From: Acidiphilium sp.
GTDB lineage: Bacteria > Pseudomonadota > Alphaproteobacteria > Acetobacterales > Acetobacteraceae
DNA length: 64,000 nt
Direction of reading: 5' to 3'
Assembly (NCBI GenBank): GCA_028688905.1
Contig: JAQTXH010000003.1
Location: forward strand, 124,001 to 188,000
In this document: positions 28,101 through 34,720 of the stretch, in pieces
Layout of the letters: the number at the start of each line of letters is the position of its first letter
Position numbering within the stretch: the first letter of the stretch is position 1
Translations under genes and position numbers: made by a program
The notes under the pieces: generated by a model
Seen by the model: the letters and a program-made list of their open reading frames with translations, nothing else
Told to the model about the DNA's origin: nothing
The model's database searches: none

Positions 28101-29547
28101 CGGGCGGGATGTCGCCCTGCGCGATGAAATCGGCATAAGCCGATGCGGTTGCCGCAAGGGCGGCCTTGGAATGGGCGGACAGCATCAGGATGGTGGGCGT
28201 GCTGCCGGCGGCGGGAGGAGCGCCGGCGATTTCAGCACCTTCGGCGGCGCGGATCACCACATGAGCGTTGGTGCCACCGAAGCCGAACGAGGAGACACCG
28301 GCGTAGAGCGTGCCGGTTTTGGCCAGAGCGACCGGTTCGACCGCGACGGCAAGGTTGAGGGCACCGAAATCGATCGCGGGGTTGAGGTTTTCGGTATGCA
28401 GCGTGCGCGGTAACAGGCGATGTTCCATCGCCAGGATCGCCTTGAAAATACCGGCGAGGCCGGAGGCGGGTTCGAGATGACCGATATTGGATTTGACCGA
28501 ACCGATCGGCAGGATATCCGCGCGTTTCTGGCCCAAGGCCTCGCCGATCGCGGTGGCTTCGGCCGGGTCGCCCACAGCGGTGCCGGTACCGTGCGCCTCG
28601 GCGAAGGACAGGCACGCGGGGTCGATGCCGGATTCGCCGTAGAGGCGTTCGAGCAGGGCGCGCTGACCCTCCATTGCGGGCAATGAAATTCCGGATGTTC
28701 TGCCGTCGGAATTGATGCCGGACGCCAGGGCGACCGCGCGGATGGGGTAGCCGCGCTCAAGTGCGACATCCCGCCGGGTCAGCACCATGGCGACCGCCCC
28801 TTCGGCGCGGACATAGCCATCGGCCTGGGCGGAAAACGGCCGGCAGAGGCCGGTGGGCGAGAGCATCGAGGCGCGGGCGAAGCCGATGAAGGGCGTCGGT
28901 GCCAGCAGCAGGTTCACCCCGGCGACGATCGCGACATCGATCCGGCCTGAAGCAATCGCTGCCTGCGCCTCGGCGAAAGCGACCATCGAGGATGAACAGG
29001 CGGTGTCGATCGTGAAACTCGGCCCGTGCAGGTCGAACACGTAGGAAATCCGGTTGGCCAGCACCGACAGGGTGTTGCCGGTCATGAAGTGGCTTTCGAT
29101 CGCCGCCGGATCGGTGGTGTGCAGGTTGCCATAATCAAGGCTCGATGCCCCGACATAAACCCCTACCTCGGTACCCGCGAGACGGCTCGGCGGAATGCCG
29201 GCATCCTCCAGGGCACCCCAGACCACATCGAGCAACAGGCGTTGTTGCGGGTCGATCTCGGCAGCCTCACGCGGCGAGATGCCAAATACGGCAGGGTCGA
29301 ACCCCAACGGGTCGGCGATATAGCCGCCCGCGAAAGTGTAGCTGAAGCCAGGTTGCGTTTTATCGGGGTGGAAAAACCGCTCGGCGCGCCACCGTCCCGC
29401 AGGCAGATCACCCACCGCGCAGCGCCCGTCCACCAGCAATTGCCAGAATGCGGCCTCGTCCGCGGCACCCGGCAGCCGGCACGACACCCCGTTGATCGCC
29501 ACGAGCGAGCGATTGGTACGCGAGGGGGTTGTGGCTAACGATATCAA
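22174..29547 (-). CDS. highly reducing type I polyketide synthase (KS-AT-DH-psiMT-ER-KR-ACP)
   Basis: One giant multidomain protein of about 2,457 residues. KS: TACSSS Cys near 28995, HGTGTAVGDP near 28580, NIGHLEP near 28480, so all three catalytic residues are present. AT: GHSVGE near 27650, with YPFHS at the specificity position. DH: ADHRIDDEIVIPGSAF near 26730. A decayed methyltransferase-like fold (24950-25950) and a structural KR half (24430-24930) follow. ER: HGAAGGVGIAAMQ near 23955. KR: GGTSGFG near 23357, an LDD motif, and YVAAN. ACP: LGMDSL with the phosphopantetheine Ser near 22444. No thioesterase. I prefer the TTG at 29547 (GAGAG 7 bp upstream); an ATG at 29646 adds 33 unconserved residues. 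A complete reducing loop implies a fatty-acid-like chain. It needs a phosphopantetheinyl transferase from elsewhere. Confidence 0.95.
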   Translation of the reverse strand: MISLATTPSRTNRSLVAINGVSCRLPGAADEAAFWQLLVDGRCAVGDLPAGRWRAERFFHPDKTQPGFSYTFAGGYIADPLGFDPAVFGISPREAAEIDPQQRLLLDVVWGALEDAGIPPSRLAGTEVGVYVGASSLDYGNLHTTDPAAIESHFMTGNTLSVLANRISYVFDLHGPSFTIDTACSSSMVAFAEAQAAIASGRIDVAIVAGVNLLLAPTPFIGFARASMLSPTGLCRPFSAQADGYVRAEGAVAMVLTRRDVALERGYPIRAVALASGINSDGRTSGISLPAMEGQRALLERLYGESGIDPACLSFAEAHGTGTAVGDPAEATAIGEALGQKRADILPIGSVKSNIGHLEPASGLAGIFKAILAMEHRLLPRTLHTENLNPAIDFGALNLAVAVEPVALAKTGTLYAGVSSFGFGGTNAHVVIRAAEGAEIAGAPPAAGSTPTILMLSAHSKAALAATASAYADFIAQGDIPPARIAAAIAWQRDLASHRLAVPLDNTLDNTVAMAQSLRSFAQTGTSTAIASGTAPATPPQLCFVFSGNGCQWPGMGRTAYQRSTAFRQRFDAIDALFQPRSGWSLVEALHDPDLGARLKFTRIAQPMLFAVQASLTAALAAAGIWPDMVLGHSVGEVAAAEASGAIGLAAAVHIIYHRSQRQEDVHGLGTMAVASLSHDEAARLIAETGFTGLEIAASNSPSSVTLSGDEATIRRFVRFAQKRRIATRVLDLAYPFHSALLAPIRQPLREALGTIGASATTTPFISTVTGDVLAGDRLDAEYWWRNVREPVRFRDAIAAAARHGAGMFIEIGSRPILTNNITDTLRGAGAEGIVLASLLEEKNGPFPGDPLTLITARALASGCRFDPEALFGPRPATRLHLPPYAWQRRQFPHNQTGEALDFYGSAPLHPLIGSRLQPGGSEWRHLLDAAIVPYLADHRIDDEIVIPGSAFAEMALAVARETFPEGPIGLEDFDLLQWLPLQPGQMREISVRLAGDTFVVEIWSRPRQGVSHDANHGADEWSLHARGRIVRPASAPPAFVAPANLPHHMTAERVYTSASEAGVDYGPTFRRVIAAWRDDKTIEVVLSPIEAASGKFTRAHILHPVALDTAFHALFENIKPRSGERYAYLPVRFAALRVDQDGGIPARARVTVDRETDHSLSIAATLYAADGSVIATMTGGLFRAVVFDRRKSAPALFHQTQVRLERFDSGDAPHDAAVAALQGAVLTERPDSWQILEAFARSLAHRTLAAAADRTASPLARALLAGLEAAGLASTQGETWALAASSGLPAPDLILEAFAADYAGATPEIVLGAQALRSLAACIATGTCAVVSATVIEQFETSSILFAPLLAATHALVTGLASRTAPDPLRLLIAEPASLGLLHMLMKPVREGRVTVTIAGTDGKRLRHQQARRGAIDGVDLLELTEDDDAAIETRFDLALAFGSALTDDARLARGLAIRIAPSGLIAVLQPPETIMLDVLLGATDAAGTHLVAKADPRRALSMAGFHAIEACATGAATGSILLARPDRGTAEPAALTTPLVLIGDAPVFGALTRSTRAQGRHVQAIAADPAGFAEACTAIAAAYPDQTIDLVLSSAGRTLEHNIDRFAALLVASQSLPVRLWLLVNGLAGADPAAEALWCFARVAVNEYPDITLKLIDLAPTLDDETAAVHLSALIASPGTEAELLIDAAGITAIRLADGMTSRPAGCQVEAARLELPAKGVLSQFDWVAATRTAPGPTEVEVEIVASGLNFRDVMLATGLLDDDVLDDGLAGAVFGFECAGRVIRRGADVTTLQPGDEVMGFGRQSFATHTTADARVFTKLPDGIATEAGATIPVAFLTAWYGLVHLAQLREGESVLIHGAAGGVGIAAMQIARARGARIIATVSSPDKRALASLFGAELIYNSRSTAFADDIRDAIGGVDVVLNSLAGDAMLAGIKCLKPFGRFIELGKRDYVTNTSLGLRPFRRNLTYFGVDLDQLLAANLPLTQALMQDIVAGFERGDFCPLPYRAFDAPEAAEAFQSMQSGLHIGKLVVRPPMPPMATTAAARKFIPGPGVHLVVGGTSGFGFETAAWLADAGARTIVIASRRGRLDPVLQARVDVIRGLGTTLIVESLDATDKAGVTALIANLTATHGRIAGIIHTAMVLDDGLIANLTQVRTHAVLAPKVEGAANLDHATREQKLDYFVAYSSATTMIGNPGQAAYVAANGYLQGLMRNRRARGLPGLAVAWGAIADAGVLARDQDTAAKLERISGIAAMRAAEALGYLGTLLAEGDAVPPTVYCATIRPNAMLRALKLLQTPSFAGMFAAADSISADAGLDLTGMIAGKPDAEARALVASLVATEVARILRLAAEDIDPARRLDELGMDSLMSIELRMGIETRFGVELPVVAINSGVSVNDLAGRLIASTTTADLPAGLGDAERRLLMQHGSRDIGLTELMAVNEAIEEQRSTAGNLL

Positions 29548-29770
29548 ATCACGGCTCTCTTTCGGGTCTGGGTGGCACGGCAATTTTAATCTTTCGCAAC
29601 ATAATGTCACCCGTAAGCAGTCCGATGCAAACCCGGTGAAAAGCAATTCGTCGGAATTGCCCGCCGCAGTGTACCGGCACAGGTGATGAAGATGCGCGAC
29701 AGTGCGTCAGCGACGATGCCCCGAAGCTGACGCCTGTGTGCCCGAACGCGACGAATGTTGAGATCGGCGG

Positions 29771-31108
29771 TTACGCAAATACCAGAAGCGATCCGCCGTA
29801 AATGACGATGCCGACGATCATGGCGATGACACAGTAGCCCATAATATCTTTGATGCCGAGACGCGCGATCGCCAAAATCGGAAGCGCCCAGAACGGCTGA
29901 ATCATGTTCGCTGTCTGTTCACCCATCGCGGTTCCCATCGCCGTCATGGCCGGATCGACGTGGAGTTTTACCGCCGCCGGTACAATAAACGGACCTTGCA
30001 CGGCCCAGTGACCGCCGCCGGACGGAACGAAAAGGCTGATGATATTCGACGAAATAAAAGACCAGAATGGCAATGTCGCATGAGTGGAAAATGCGACGAA
30101 ACCCTGCGCGATTAACGCCGCCAACCCCGTACCGGTCATAATCCCCATGATTCCACCGTACAGAGGAAACTGCAACAAGATCGGGCCAACCGTTCGGGTC
30201 GCCGCGTTAAATGAACGCACATATCGGATCGGCCGCCCGTGTAGTATCAGACCGAGCATCAACGCATAAAAAATGAAACCATTGATATCCAATGTAAATC
30301 CATTTGTTTTTATGTTGTTCCATTCATAGCCAACTCCCATCAAAACGAGGGCGATTGTGATAAGCCATGAATTTTCCAAGACAGTTGCAAATGTTTGTTC
30401 GCCAATTTCAACTTTTATGACCTGATCTTGTTGAATTAATATTTCGGGATCAACCTTTTTCATGTGGGCCTCTTCAGGAGCCATGAAAATGAGAAATATA
30501 GGGATCAAAATTAGCAGAAGAATAACCGGGATCATATTATAGGCCGTAAAGATCGTATGATCAAAACCCTCAACGTGCCCGGTTACTTTTTGGATAATGT
30601 TCAAAGCGCTTCCAGGAGTTGCTGTTGCCAGCGCGATCGAACTCGACAAGCCTGATGCCCAGACCAGAAAGCCCATATAAGCCGCCGCAACCAGAAAGCC
30701 GAAATCGACGTCACGGGTCCGCTTGGCAATCTCACGCGCCACCAAAGCACCGACGACCAAACCAAAACCCCAGTTCAACCAAGATCCGATGGCGGCCGCG
30801 AAAAACACCGTAATAGCGGCGCTGCTCTGGCGTTTTGGAAGGCTTGCTAGTTTCTCGAGACCTTTTTTTATTATTGGAGCGTCTGCGAGTGTTACTCCGG
30901 TCGCAAGGATGAGCGCCATTTGCAGAGCAAAGGCCAGGATGACCCAAATACCATTGTACCAGCTATTCAGCACCGTGGTCAGGCCACTATGGGTCCAGAT
31001 CAGCGACGCCGCGACGGTAATGAACGTCAGTATGACCGCATACAGGAAAGGGTCCGGTATATATCGCTCGGCGTAGCGAACGCAGATACGTGTTATTTGA
31101 CGGAGCAT
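29771..31108 (-). CDS. atoE: short-chain fatty acid transporter (AtoE family)
   Basis: 445-residue inner-membrane protein with about 12 helices and the AtoE/ArsB-like pattern: RYIPDPFLYAVILTFI near the N-terminus, GSWLNWGFGLVVGAL, ALATATPGSALNII, and FVPSGGGHWAVQGPF. Family members import butyrate, acetoacetate and similar short acids. The gene lies 90 bp downstream of the TetR gene on the same strand and is probably co-transcribed with it. The middle part (about 30280-30960) is clearly more AT-rich with different codon use from its neighbours, suggesting later acquisition. Confidence 0.88.
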   Translation of the reverse strand: MLRQITRICVRYAERYIPDPFLYAVILTFITVAASLIWTHSGLTTVLNSWYNGIWVILAFALQMALILATGVTLADAPIIKKGLEKLASLPKRQSSAAITVFFAAAIGSWLNWGFGLVVGALVAREIAKRTRDVDFGFLVAAAYMGFLVWASGLSSSIALATATPGSALNIIQKVTGHVEGFDHTIFTAYNMIPVILLLILIPIFLIFMAPEEAHMKKVDPEILIQQDQVIKVEIGEQTFATVLENSWLITIALVLMGVGYEWNNIKTNGFTLDINGFIFYALMLGLILHGRPIRYVRSFNAATRTVGPILLQFPLYGGIMGIMTGTGLAALIAQGFVAFSTHATLPFWSFISSNIISLFVPSGGGHWAVQGPFIVPAAVKLHVDPAMTAMGTAMGEQTANMIQPFWALPILAIARLGIKDIMGYCVIAMIVGIVIYGGSLLVFA

Positions 31109-31198
31109 GTTCGACGTCCCCCTTGTAATGATATTTCCTGCGGCACCGATGCTGCAATCTGTATCGCCCCGATGACAACCACGTCGATCACGATGACG

Positions 31199-31822
31199 TC
31201 AATACGCCGGATCGATGTAAGGGGCAGCAGCGAGGATCGCATCGAGGTTACGCTTGGCGATGTCGAGCACGGTAGCGTCGCCGCTGACCATCAGGGCCGC
31301 GATCGTGCCGTCCATCAGCAGCAGCATCTGCCGCGCGAGAGTCCCCGGGTCGGCAATGCCGGCGGCGGTGCCGATTGCGTTGAGTTTCGCGAGGATTTCG
31401 CGGTGATGATCCGCTGCCATCGCGCGCAGCCAGACCTCATCCTTGCGGTGCTCGGACACGGCGTTCATGAACGCGCAGCCATAGAATTTGCCGCCCGAAA
31501 ACCAATCGGACAACGCTGGCACAATCGCCTGCAATTGTGCCAGCGGCTCGGGGCCAGCCGCGTCCAGCCGGGTGAAGAACCGCTGCCGCCAGTCCTCGCC
31601 CTCTTCGACCAGAACGGCGCGCAGCAGCGCATCCTTCGAGCCATAGCGAGCGTAGAGGGTCATTTTCGAAGCCCCGGCTTCGGCCAGAATCCGGTCGATC
31701 CCGGTGGCATGGATACCGTCGCGACAGAACAACTCACGCGCGACGTCCAAAATCCGCGCCTGAGGGGACGTTGCCGGCGTTGTTGCCCGCTTCAACACCG
31801 GAGCGGATAGTGATTTGCTCAT
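31199..31822 (-). CDS. TetR family transcriptional regulator
   Basis: 207 residues. The N-terminal TetR helix-turn-helix spans about residues 21-65 (ARILDVARELFCRDGIHATGIDRIL, then AGASKMTLYARYGSKDALL). The remainder is a helical ligand-binding domain with one cysteine (YGCAFMN). It is divergent from the OsmC-led operon. The 234-bp gap contains a 20-bp perfect palindrome of TetR type at 32000-32019, so it probably represses that operon, and perhaps atoE behind it. The ligand is unknown; an electrophile or oxidised thiol species would fit an OsmC-containing target. Confidence 0.87.
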   Translation of the reverse strand: MSKSLSAPVLKRATTPATSPQARILDVARELFCRDGIHATGIDRILAEAGASKMTLYARYGSKDALLRAVLVEEGEDWRQRFFTRLDAAGPEPLAQLQAIVPALSDWFSGGKFYGCAFMNAVSEHRKDEVWLRAMAADHHREILAKLNAIGTAAGIADPGTLARQMLLLMDGTIAALMVSGDATVLDIAKRNLDAILAAAPYIDPAY

Positions 31823-31967
31823 AAAACAATCAATTCCTTGGGCAGTTGATTAAATTTTATCATTAGTAGCAAGCGAGATATCCCACATCTCTTGCTTGCG
31901 AATCGCACTCTACACAAAATGTGCCAATAAATCCGCAGTTTATTCGGCTCGTTGGCAAGAGAGCAAA

Positions 31968-31985
31968 TTGGCATGCGGCTTGCAA
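31968..31985 (+). promoter_or_regulatory. sigma-54 (-24/-12) promoter of the OsmC-cyanase operon
   Basis: TTGGCATGCGGCTTGCAA: GG at 31970-31971 and GC at 31982-31983 with exactly 10 bp between, matching TGGCAY-N5-TTGCA. Transcription would start near 31995, so the palindrome at 32000-32019 lies just downstream of the start point, where a bound repressor would block escape. The osmC-like start codon is at 32057. Confidence 0.75.
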
Positions 31986-31999
31986 TGCCTGCTTTACCA

Positions 32000-32019
32000 A
32001 AGACAGACCGTTCTGTCTT
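32000..32019. promoter_or_regulatory. TetR-type operator palindrome
   Basis: Perfect inverted repeat AAGACAGA-CCGT-TCTGTCTT (8-bp arms, 4-bp centre). Size and symmetry are typical of TetR-family operators, and a divergent TetR gene starts 178 bp away. It overlaps the early transcribed region of the sigma-54 promoter at 31968. Confidence 0.75.
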
Positions 32020-32056
32020 GTCAAGGCCAAACCGGACCAGCTTGAAAGGATCCACC

Positions 32057-32593
32057 ATGAGTCAGCCAGCCACCGCGATGATTTCCTGCTTGCAACCGAT
32101 CGACCGCACCGGCCTCGAAGCCTTGATCGAAAAAGGCAAAGCCGACCCCACCGCAGTCCGCACCCTTAAATGCACCACCATTGCCGAGGGCCGCTTCCGC
32201 CACCTCAACATGATCCGCAATCTGCCGCCCTATATTGTGGACGAGCCGCCTGGATTGCTGGGTGACGACACCGCACCCAACCCGTCCGAAGCCTCGCTCG
32301 CTGCTCTGGGGTCCTGCCTCGCGGTGGGAATTCACGCCAATGCGGTGGCTCAGAACATCACCATCCAGTCACTCGAACTGGAACTTGAAGCCGACATCAA
32401 TATCACTGCGGTCTGGGGTACCGGCGATGTCTCGCCCAAGCCGGTCGGGTTCGACGCTGTCAGGGTCAAGGTCCGTTTGGTCGCCGACGCGCCGGAGCAA
32501 AAGATCGACGCCCTGATCGCGCATGCGACCAAATGGTCGCCGGTGGCCAACACCTTCACCAAACCCGTCGCACTCGACGTGAAAGCGGTCTGA
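32057..32593 (+). CDS. OsmC family protein
   Basis: 178 residues with the OsmC/Ohr fold. GEDs of this family are thiol-dependent peroxidases with two reactive cysteines; here NPSEASLAALGSCLAVGIHANA carries one conserved Cys and a second Cys lies early in the chain (LKCTTIAEG), so it matches the YhfA/OsmC-like branch rather than Ohr. It begins at the ATG at 32057 with an AAAGGA ribosome site. It is the first gene of an apparent operon with an acyl-CoA-dehydrogenase-like flavoprotein (1 bp gap) and a ferredoxin. Confidence 0.85.
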   Translation: MSQPATAMISCLQPIDRTGLEALIEKGKADPTAVRTLKCTTIAEGRFRHLNMIRNLPPYIVDEPPGLLGDDTAPNPSEASLAALGSCLAVGIHANAVAQNITIQSLELELEADINITAVWGTGDVSPKPVGFDAVRVKVRLVADAPEQKIDALIAHATKWSPVANTFTKPVALDVKAV

Positions 32594-32594
32594 T

Positions 32595-33725
32595 ATGGAC
32601 GGCGGCATCGGGCTGATCAATCCTGCATCCTCCCTCTCCGGCGACCACGCGCTCGACGCTGTGGCGACCGAGACGGCGGCATTGGTCTCGCGTGCCGCCG
32701 CCATCGACCAGGACGGCATCTACCCTGCCGCACAACTGCGCGGCCTGGGCGATGCCGGTGCCTATGGCCTGCATCTCGCCGCCCACAGCAAACGCGGCCA
32801 CGCCTCGTTGATCGATGCGATCGAGGCGATGGCGCTGGTTTCCGCCGCCTGCATGTCGAGCGGATTCTGCGTCTGGTGCCAGGACAGTGCCGCCTGGTAT
32901 CTCGAACAGACCGACAATGCGGCCCTGCGCGCAAGGCTCCAACCCGGCATCGCTGCGGGCGCGATCATGGCCGGCACCGCCCTGTCCAACGCGATGAAAG
33001 CGCTCTCCGGCACCGAGGATTTTCGGCTCCGCGGCAAACGGGTGGCTGGCGGCTACATCGTTTCCGGCATCCTGCCCTGGGTTTCCAACCTCGGCGAAGA
33101 CCACTGGTTTGGCACCATGTTCGAGAACGCCGATGACCCCACCCATCGGGCCATGGCGATGGTGCGAGTCGGGCAGGACGGTGTCTCGATCAAGCAGAAC
33201 GCCCATTTCATTGCTCTCGAAGGCACCGGCACCTTCGCGGTGCTGTTCCGCCGCGCATTCATCGCCGATGCGCAACTGCTTGCCGACCCGCTCGGCGACA
33301 TGGTTGCGCGTATCCGCCCCGGTTTTATTCTGCTGCAAACCGGCATGGGCCTCGGCGTGATCGATGCCGCGATCGGCCTGATGCGCGAGGCCAATCTTAC
33401 CCAAGGGCATTGCAACACAAATCTGCGCCTGAGCGCCGATGCGGCGGAAGATCAGGCAGGCATGATCCGCGAACGCATCGCAGCCTTGGCCGCCACCCCG
33501 CTGGAACGCTCGCGCGACTATATCCGCGCCGTCCTGCGAGCCAGGCTCGACGTGTCGGAATTCTGCCTCGAAGCCACCCAGTCGGCGATGCTGCACTGGG
33601 GTGCCTGCGGCTACATCCATGGCTCGGCGGTCGATCGGCGCGTCCGCGAAGCTTGGTTCGTCGCGATCATCACCCCCTCGGTCCGCCAGTTGCGCCGCGA
33701 CATCGCGGCGCTGGCGGAAGGTTAG
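32595..33725 (+). CDS. acyl-CoA dehydrogenase-like flavoprotein
   Basis: 376 residues with an acyl-CoA dehydrogenase layout: an N-terminal helical domain (LVSRAAAIDQDGIYP), a middle beta domain (AGTALSNAMKAL... VAGGYIVSGILPWVSN) and a C-terminal helical domain (GFILLQTGMGLGVIDAAIGLM, then ACGYIHGSAVDRRVREAWF). I do not see the usual catalytic Glu context, so true dehydrogenation of a CoA thioester is not assured. Relatives include flavin-dependent monooxygenases of the DszC/SfnC type. It lies between OsmC and a [2Fe-2S] ferredoxin. Substrate unknown. Confidence 0.75.
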   Translation: MDGGIGLINPASSLSGDHALDAVATETAALVSRAAAIDQDGIYPAAQLRGLGDAGAYGLHLAAHSKRGHASLIDAIEAMALVSAACMSSGFCVWCQDSAAWYLEQTDNAALRARLQPGIAAGAIMAGTALSNAMKALSGTEDFRLRGKRVAGGYIVSGILPWVSNLGEDHWFGTMFENADDPTHRAMAMVRVGQDGVSIKQNAHFIALEGTGTFAVLFRRAFIADAQLLADPLGDMVARIRPGFILLQTGMGLGVIDAAIGLMREANLTQGHCNTNLRLSADAAEDQAGMIRERIAALAATPLERSRDYIRAVLRARLDVSEFCLEATQSAMLHWGACGYIHGSAVDRRVREAWFVAIITPSVRQLRRDIAALAEG

Positions 33726-33730
33726 ACGCC

Positions 33731-34042
33731 ATGCCCGATTTTCTGATCCTCGACCGCAACGGCACCGAACATAAACTTTTCGCGCGTCCCCACGAAACCC
33801 TCATGCAGATCGCCCGTGCCGCCGGCTTGCCGATGGCCGGCGAATGCAACGGCTCGATGGCCTGCGCCACCTGCCACGTCATCGTCGCCCCCGAATGGGC
33901 CGGACGCCTCGCCCCACCCGGCGACGACGAGGAAGCGACACTCGACACGCTGTTCAACCTCACCACCACATCTCGCCTCGGCTGCCAGATCCGAATGACC
34001 GACGGGCTTGATGGGCTAACCGTCCGCCTTCCCGAACGCTAG
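33731..34042 (+). CDS. [2Fe-2S] ferredoxin (adrenodoxin type)
   Basis: 103 residues with cluster ligands Cys39-x5-Cys45-x2-Cys48 and Cys85 in the spacing of adrenodoxin/putidaredoxin-type ferredoxins. Such proteins donate electrons to oxygenases or Fe-S enzymes. It starts 5 bp after the flavoprotein stop. No reductase gene is near. Its natural partner may be the adjacent flavoprotein (inference from position). Confidence 0.88.
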   Translation: MPDFLILDRNGTEHKLFARPHETLMQIARAAGLPMAGECNGSMACATCHVIVAPEWAGRLAPPGDDEEATLDTLFNLTTTSRLGCQIRMTDGLDGLTVRLPER

Positions 34043-34071
34043 TGTAAAGTTTGAACCCAGGAAACCCGACG

Positions 34072-34137
34072 ATGACTGTTCTCATGACCCCCGCTGAATT
34101 CGCCGGCGGGTGCGGCAGAATAAGAGTTCTTTTTTGA
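34072..34137 (+). pseudogene. possible gene start truncated by a repeat element
   Basis: A well-placed AGGAAA ribosome site (34059-34064) precedes an ATG 7 bp later. The frame reads MTVLMTPAEFAGGCG and then runs into the left arm of the palindromic element at 34124, ending at TGA after 21 codons. It may be the remnant of a gene interrupted by the element, or a chance leader peptide. No continuation is visible beyond the element. Confidence 0.3.
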
Positions 34138-34246
34138 AAAAAAGAACCAACAAAAAACTTTCTCTAGCTAGGCCTGGGACACTCGATCTGAGCGCCCTAG
34201 ACTCAGATCCAAAGAAGTTTTTGCTTCTTTTTTCAAAAAGAAGCGC
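34124..34246. repeat. MITE-like palindromic intergenic element
   Basis: About 120 bp. Two outer, imperfectly inverted arms each fold into a hairpin: GTTCTTTTTT/AAAAAAAGAAC at 34126-34147 and GCTTCTTTTT/AAAAAGAAGC at 34223-34244. Both are followed inward by an A-rich CAAAAACTT-type stretch, so the element has terminal inverted repeats. In the centre is a perfect 8-bp stem, GATCTGAG/CTCAGATC, at 34185-34209. No ORF lies inside. The structure matches small non-autonomous repeat elements that can also act as bidirectional terminators, and it lies between the ferredoxin and cyanase genes. Confidence 0.65.
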
Positions 34247-34270
34247 TTCCTTAACTTCACTGGAACAACA

Positions 34271-34720
34271 ATGAACGACGAAAAAACCGCCCTCGGCCAG
34301 AAAATCCTGAAACTCAAGAAACAGAAAGGCCTGACTTGGACCGAGATTGCCGTGAAGCTTGGCCATGCCCCGGTCTGGGTTTGTGCCGCCTGCATGGGCC
34401 AGATGTCGATGACCCCGGAGACCGCCGAACAAACCGCAACCCTGTTCGGACTCGATGAAGCGGAAACCGCGCTCCTCGCCGAACCACCCTATCGTGGCTC
34501 GCTGCCGACCGTGGTGCCGGCCGACCCGCTGATCTACCGCTTCTACGAACTGGTATCGGTCTACGGCACTACCTGGAAGGAATTGATCCAGGAGGAATTC
34601 GGCGACGGAATCATGAGTGCGATCGATTTCGACATGACGATGGAACGCCAGCCCGACCAGAAGGGTGACCGCGTCAAAATCACCATGAGCGGTAAATTCC
34701 TGCCGTACAAACGCTACTGA
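34271..34720 (+). CDS. cynS: cyanase (cyanate hydratase)
   Basis: Converts cyanate and bicarbonate to ammonia and CO2 in the cytoplasm (homodecamer). 149 residues, close to the E. coli enzyme. The catalytic triad is conserved at Arg90, Glu93 and Ser116 (YRFYELV and MSAIDFD), offset by six from E. coli numbering. The N-terminal helical HTH-like domain and the C-terminal GKFLPYKRY are present. The stop overlaps the ABC ATPase start, so it is coupled to the importer, pointing to cyanate (or a compound that yields it) as the transported nitrogen source. Confidence 0.95.
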   Translation: MNDEKTALGQKILKLKKQKGLTWTEIAVKLGHAPVWVCAACMGQMSMTPETAEQTATLFGLDEAETALLAEPPYRGSLPTVVPADPLIYRFYELVSVYGTTWKELIQEEFGDGIMSAIDFDMTMERQPDQKGDRVKITMSGKFLPYKRY

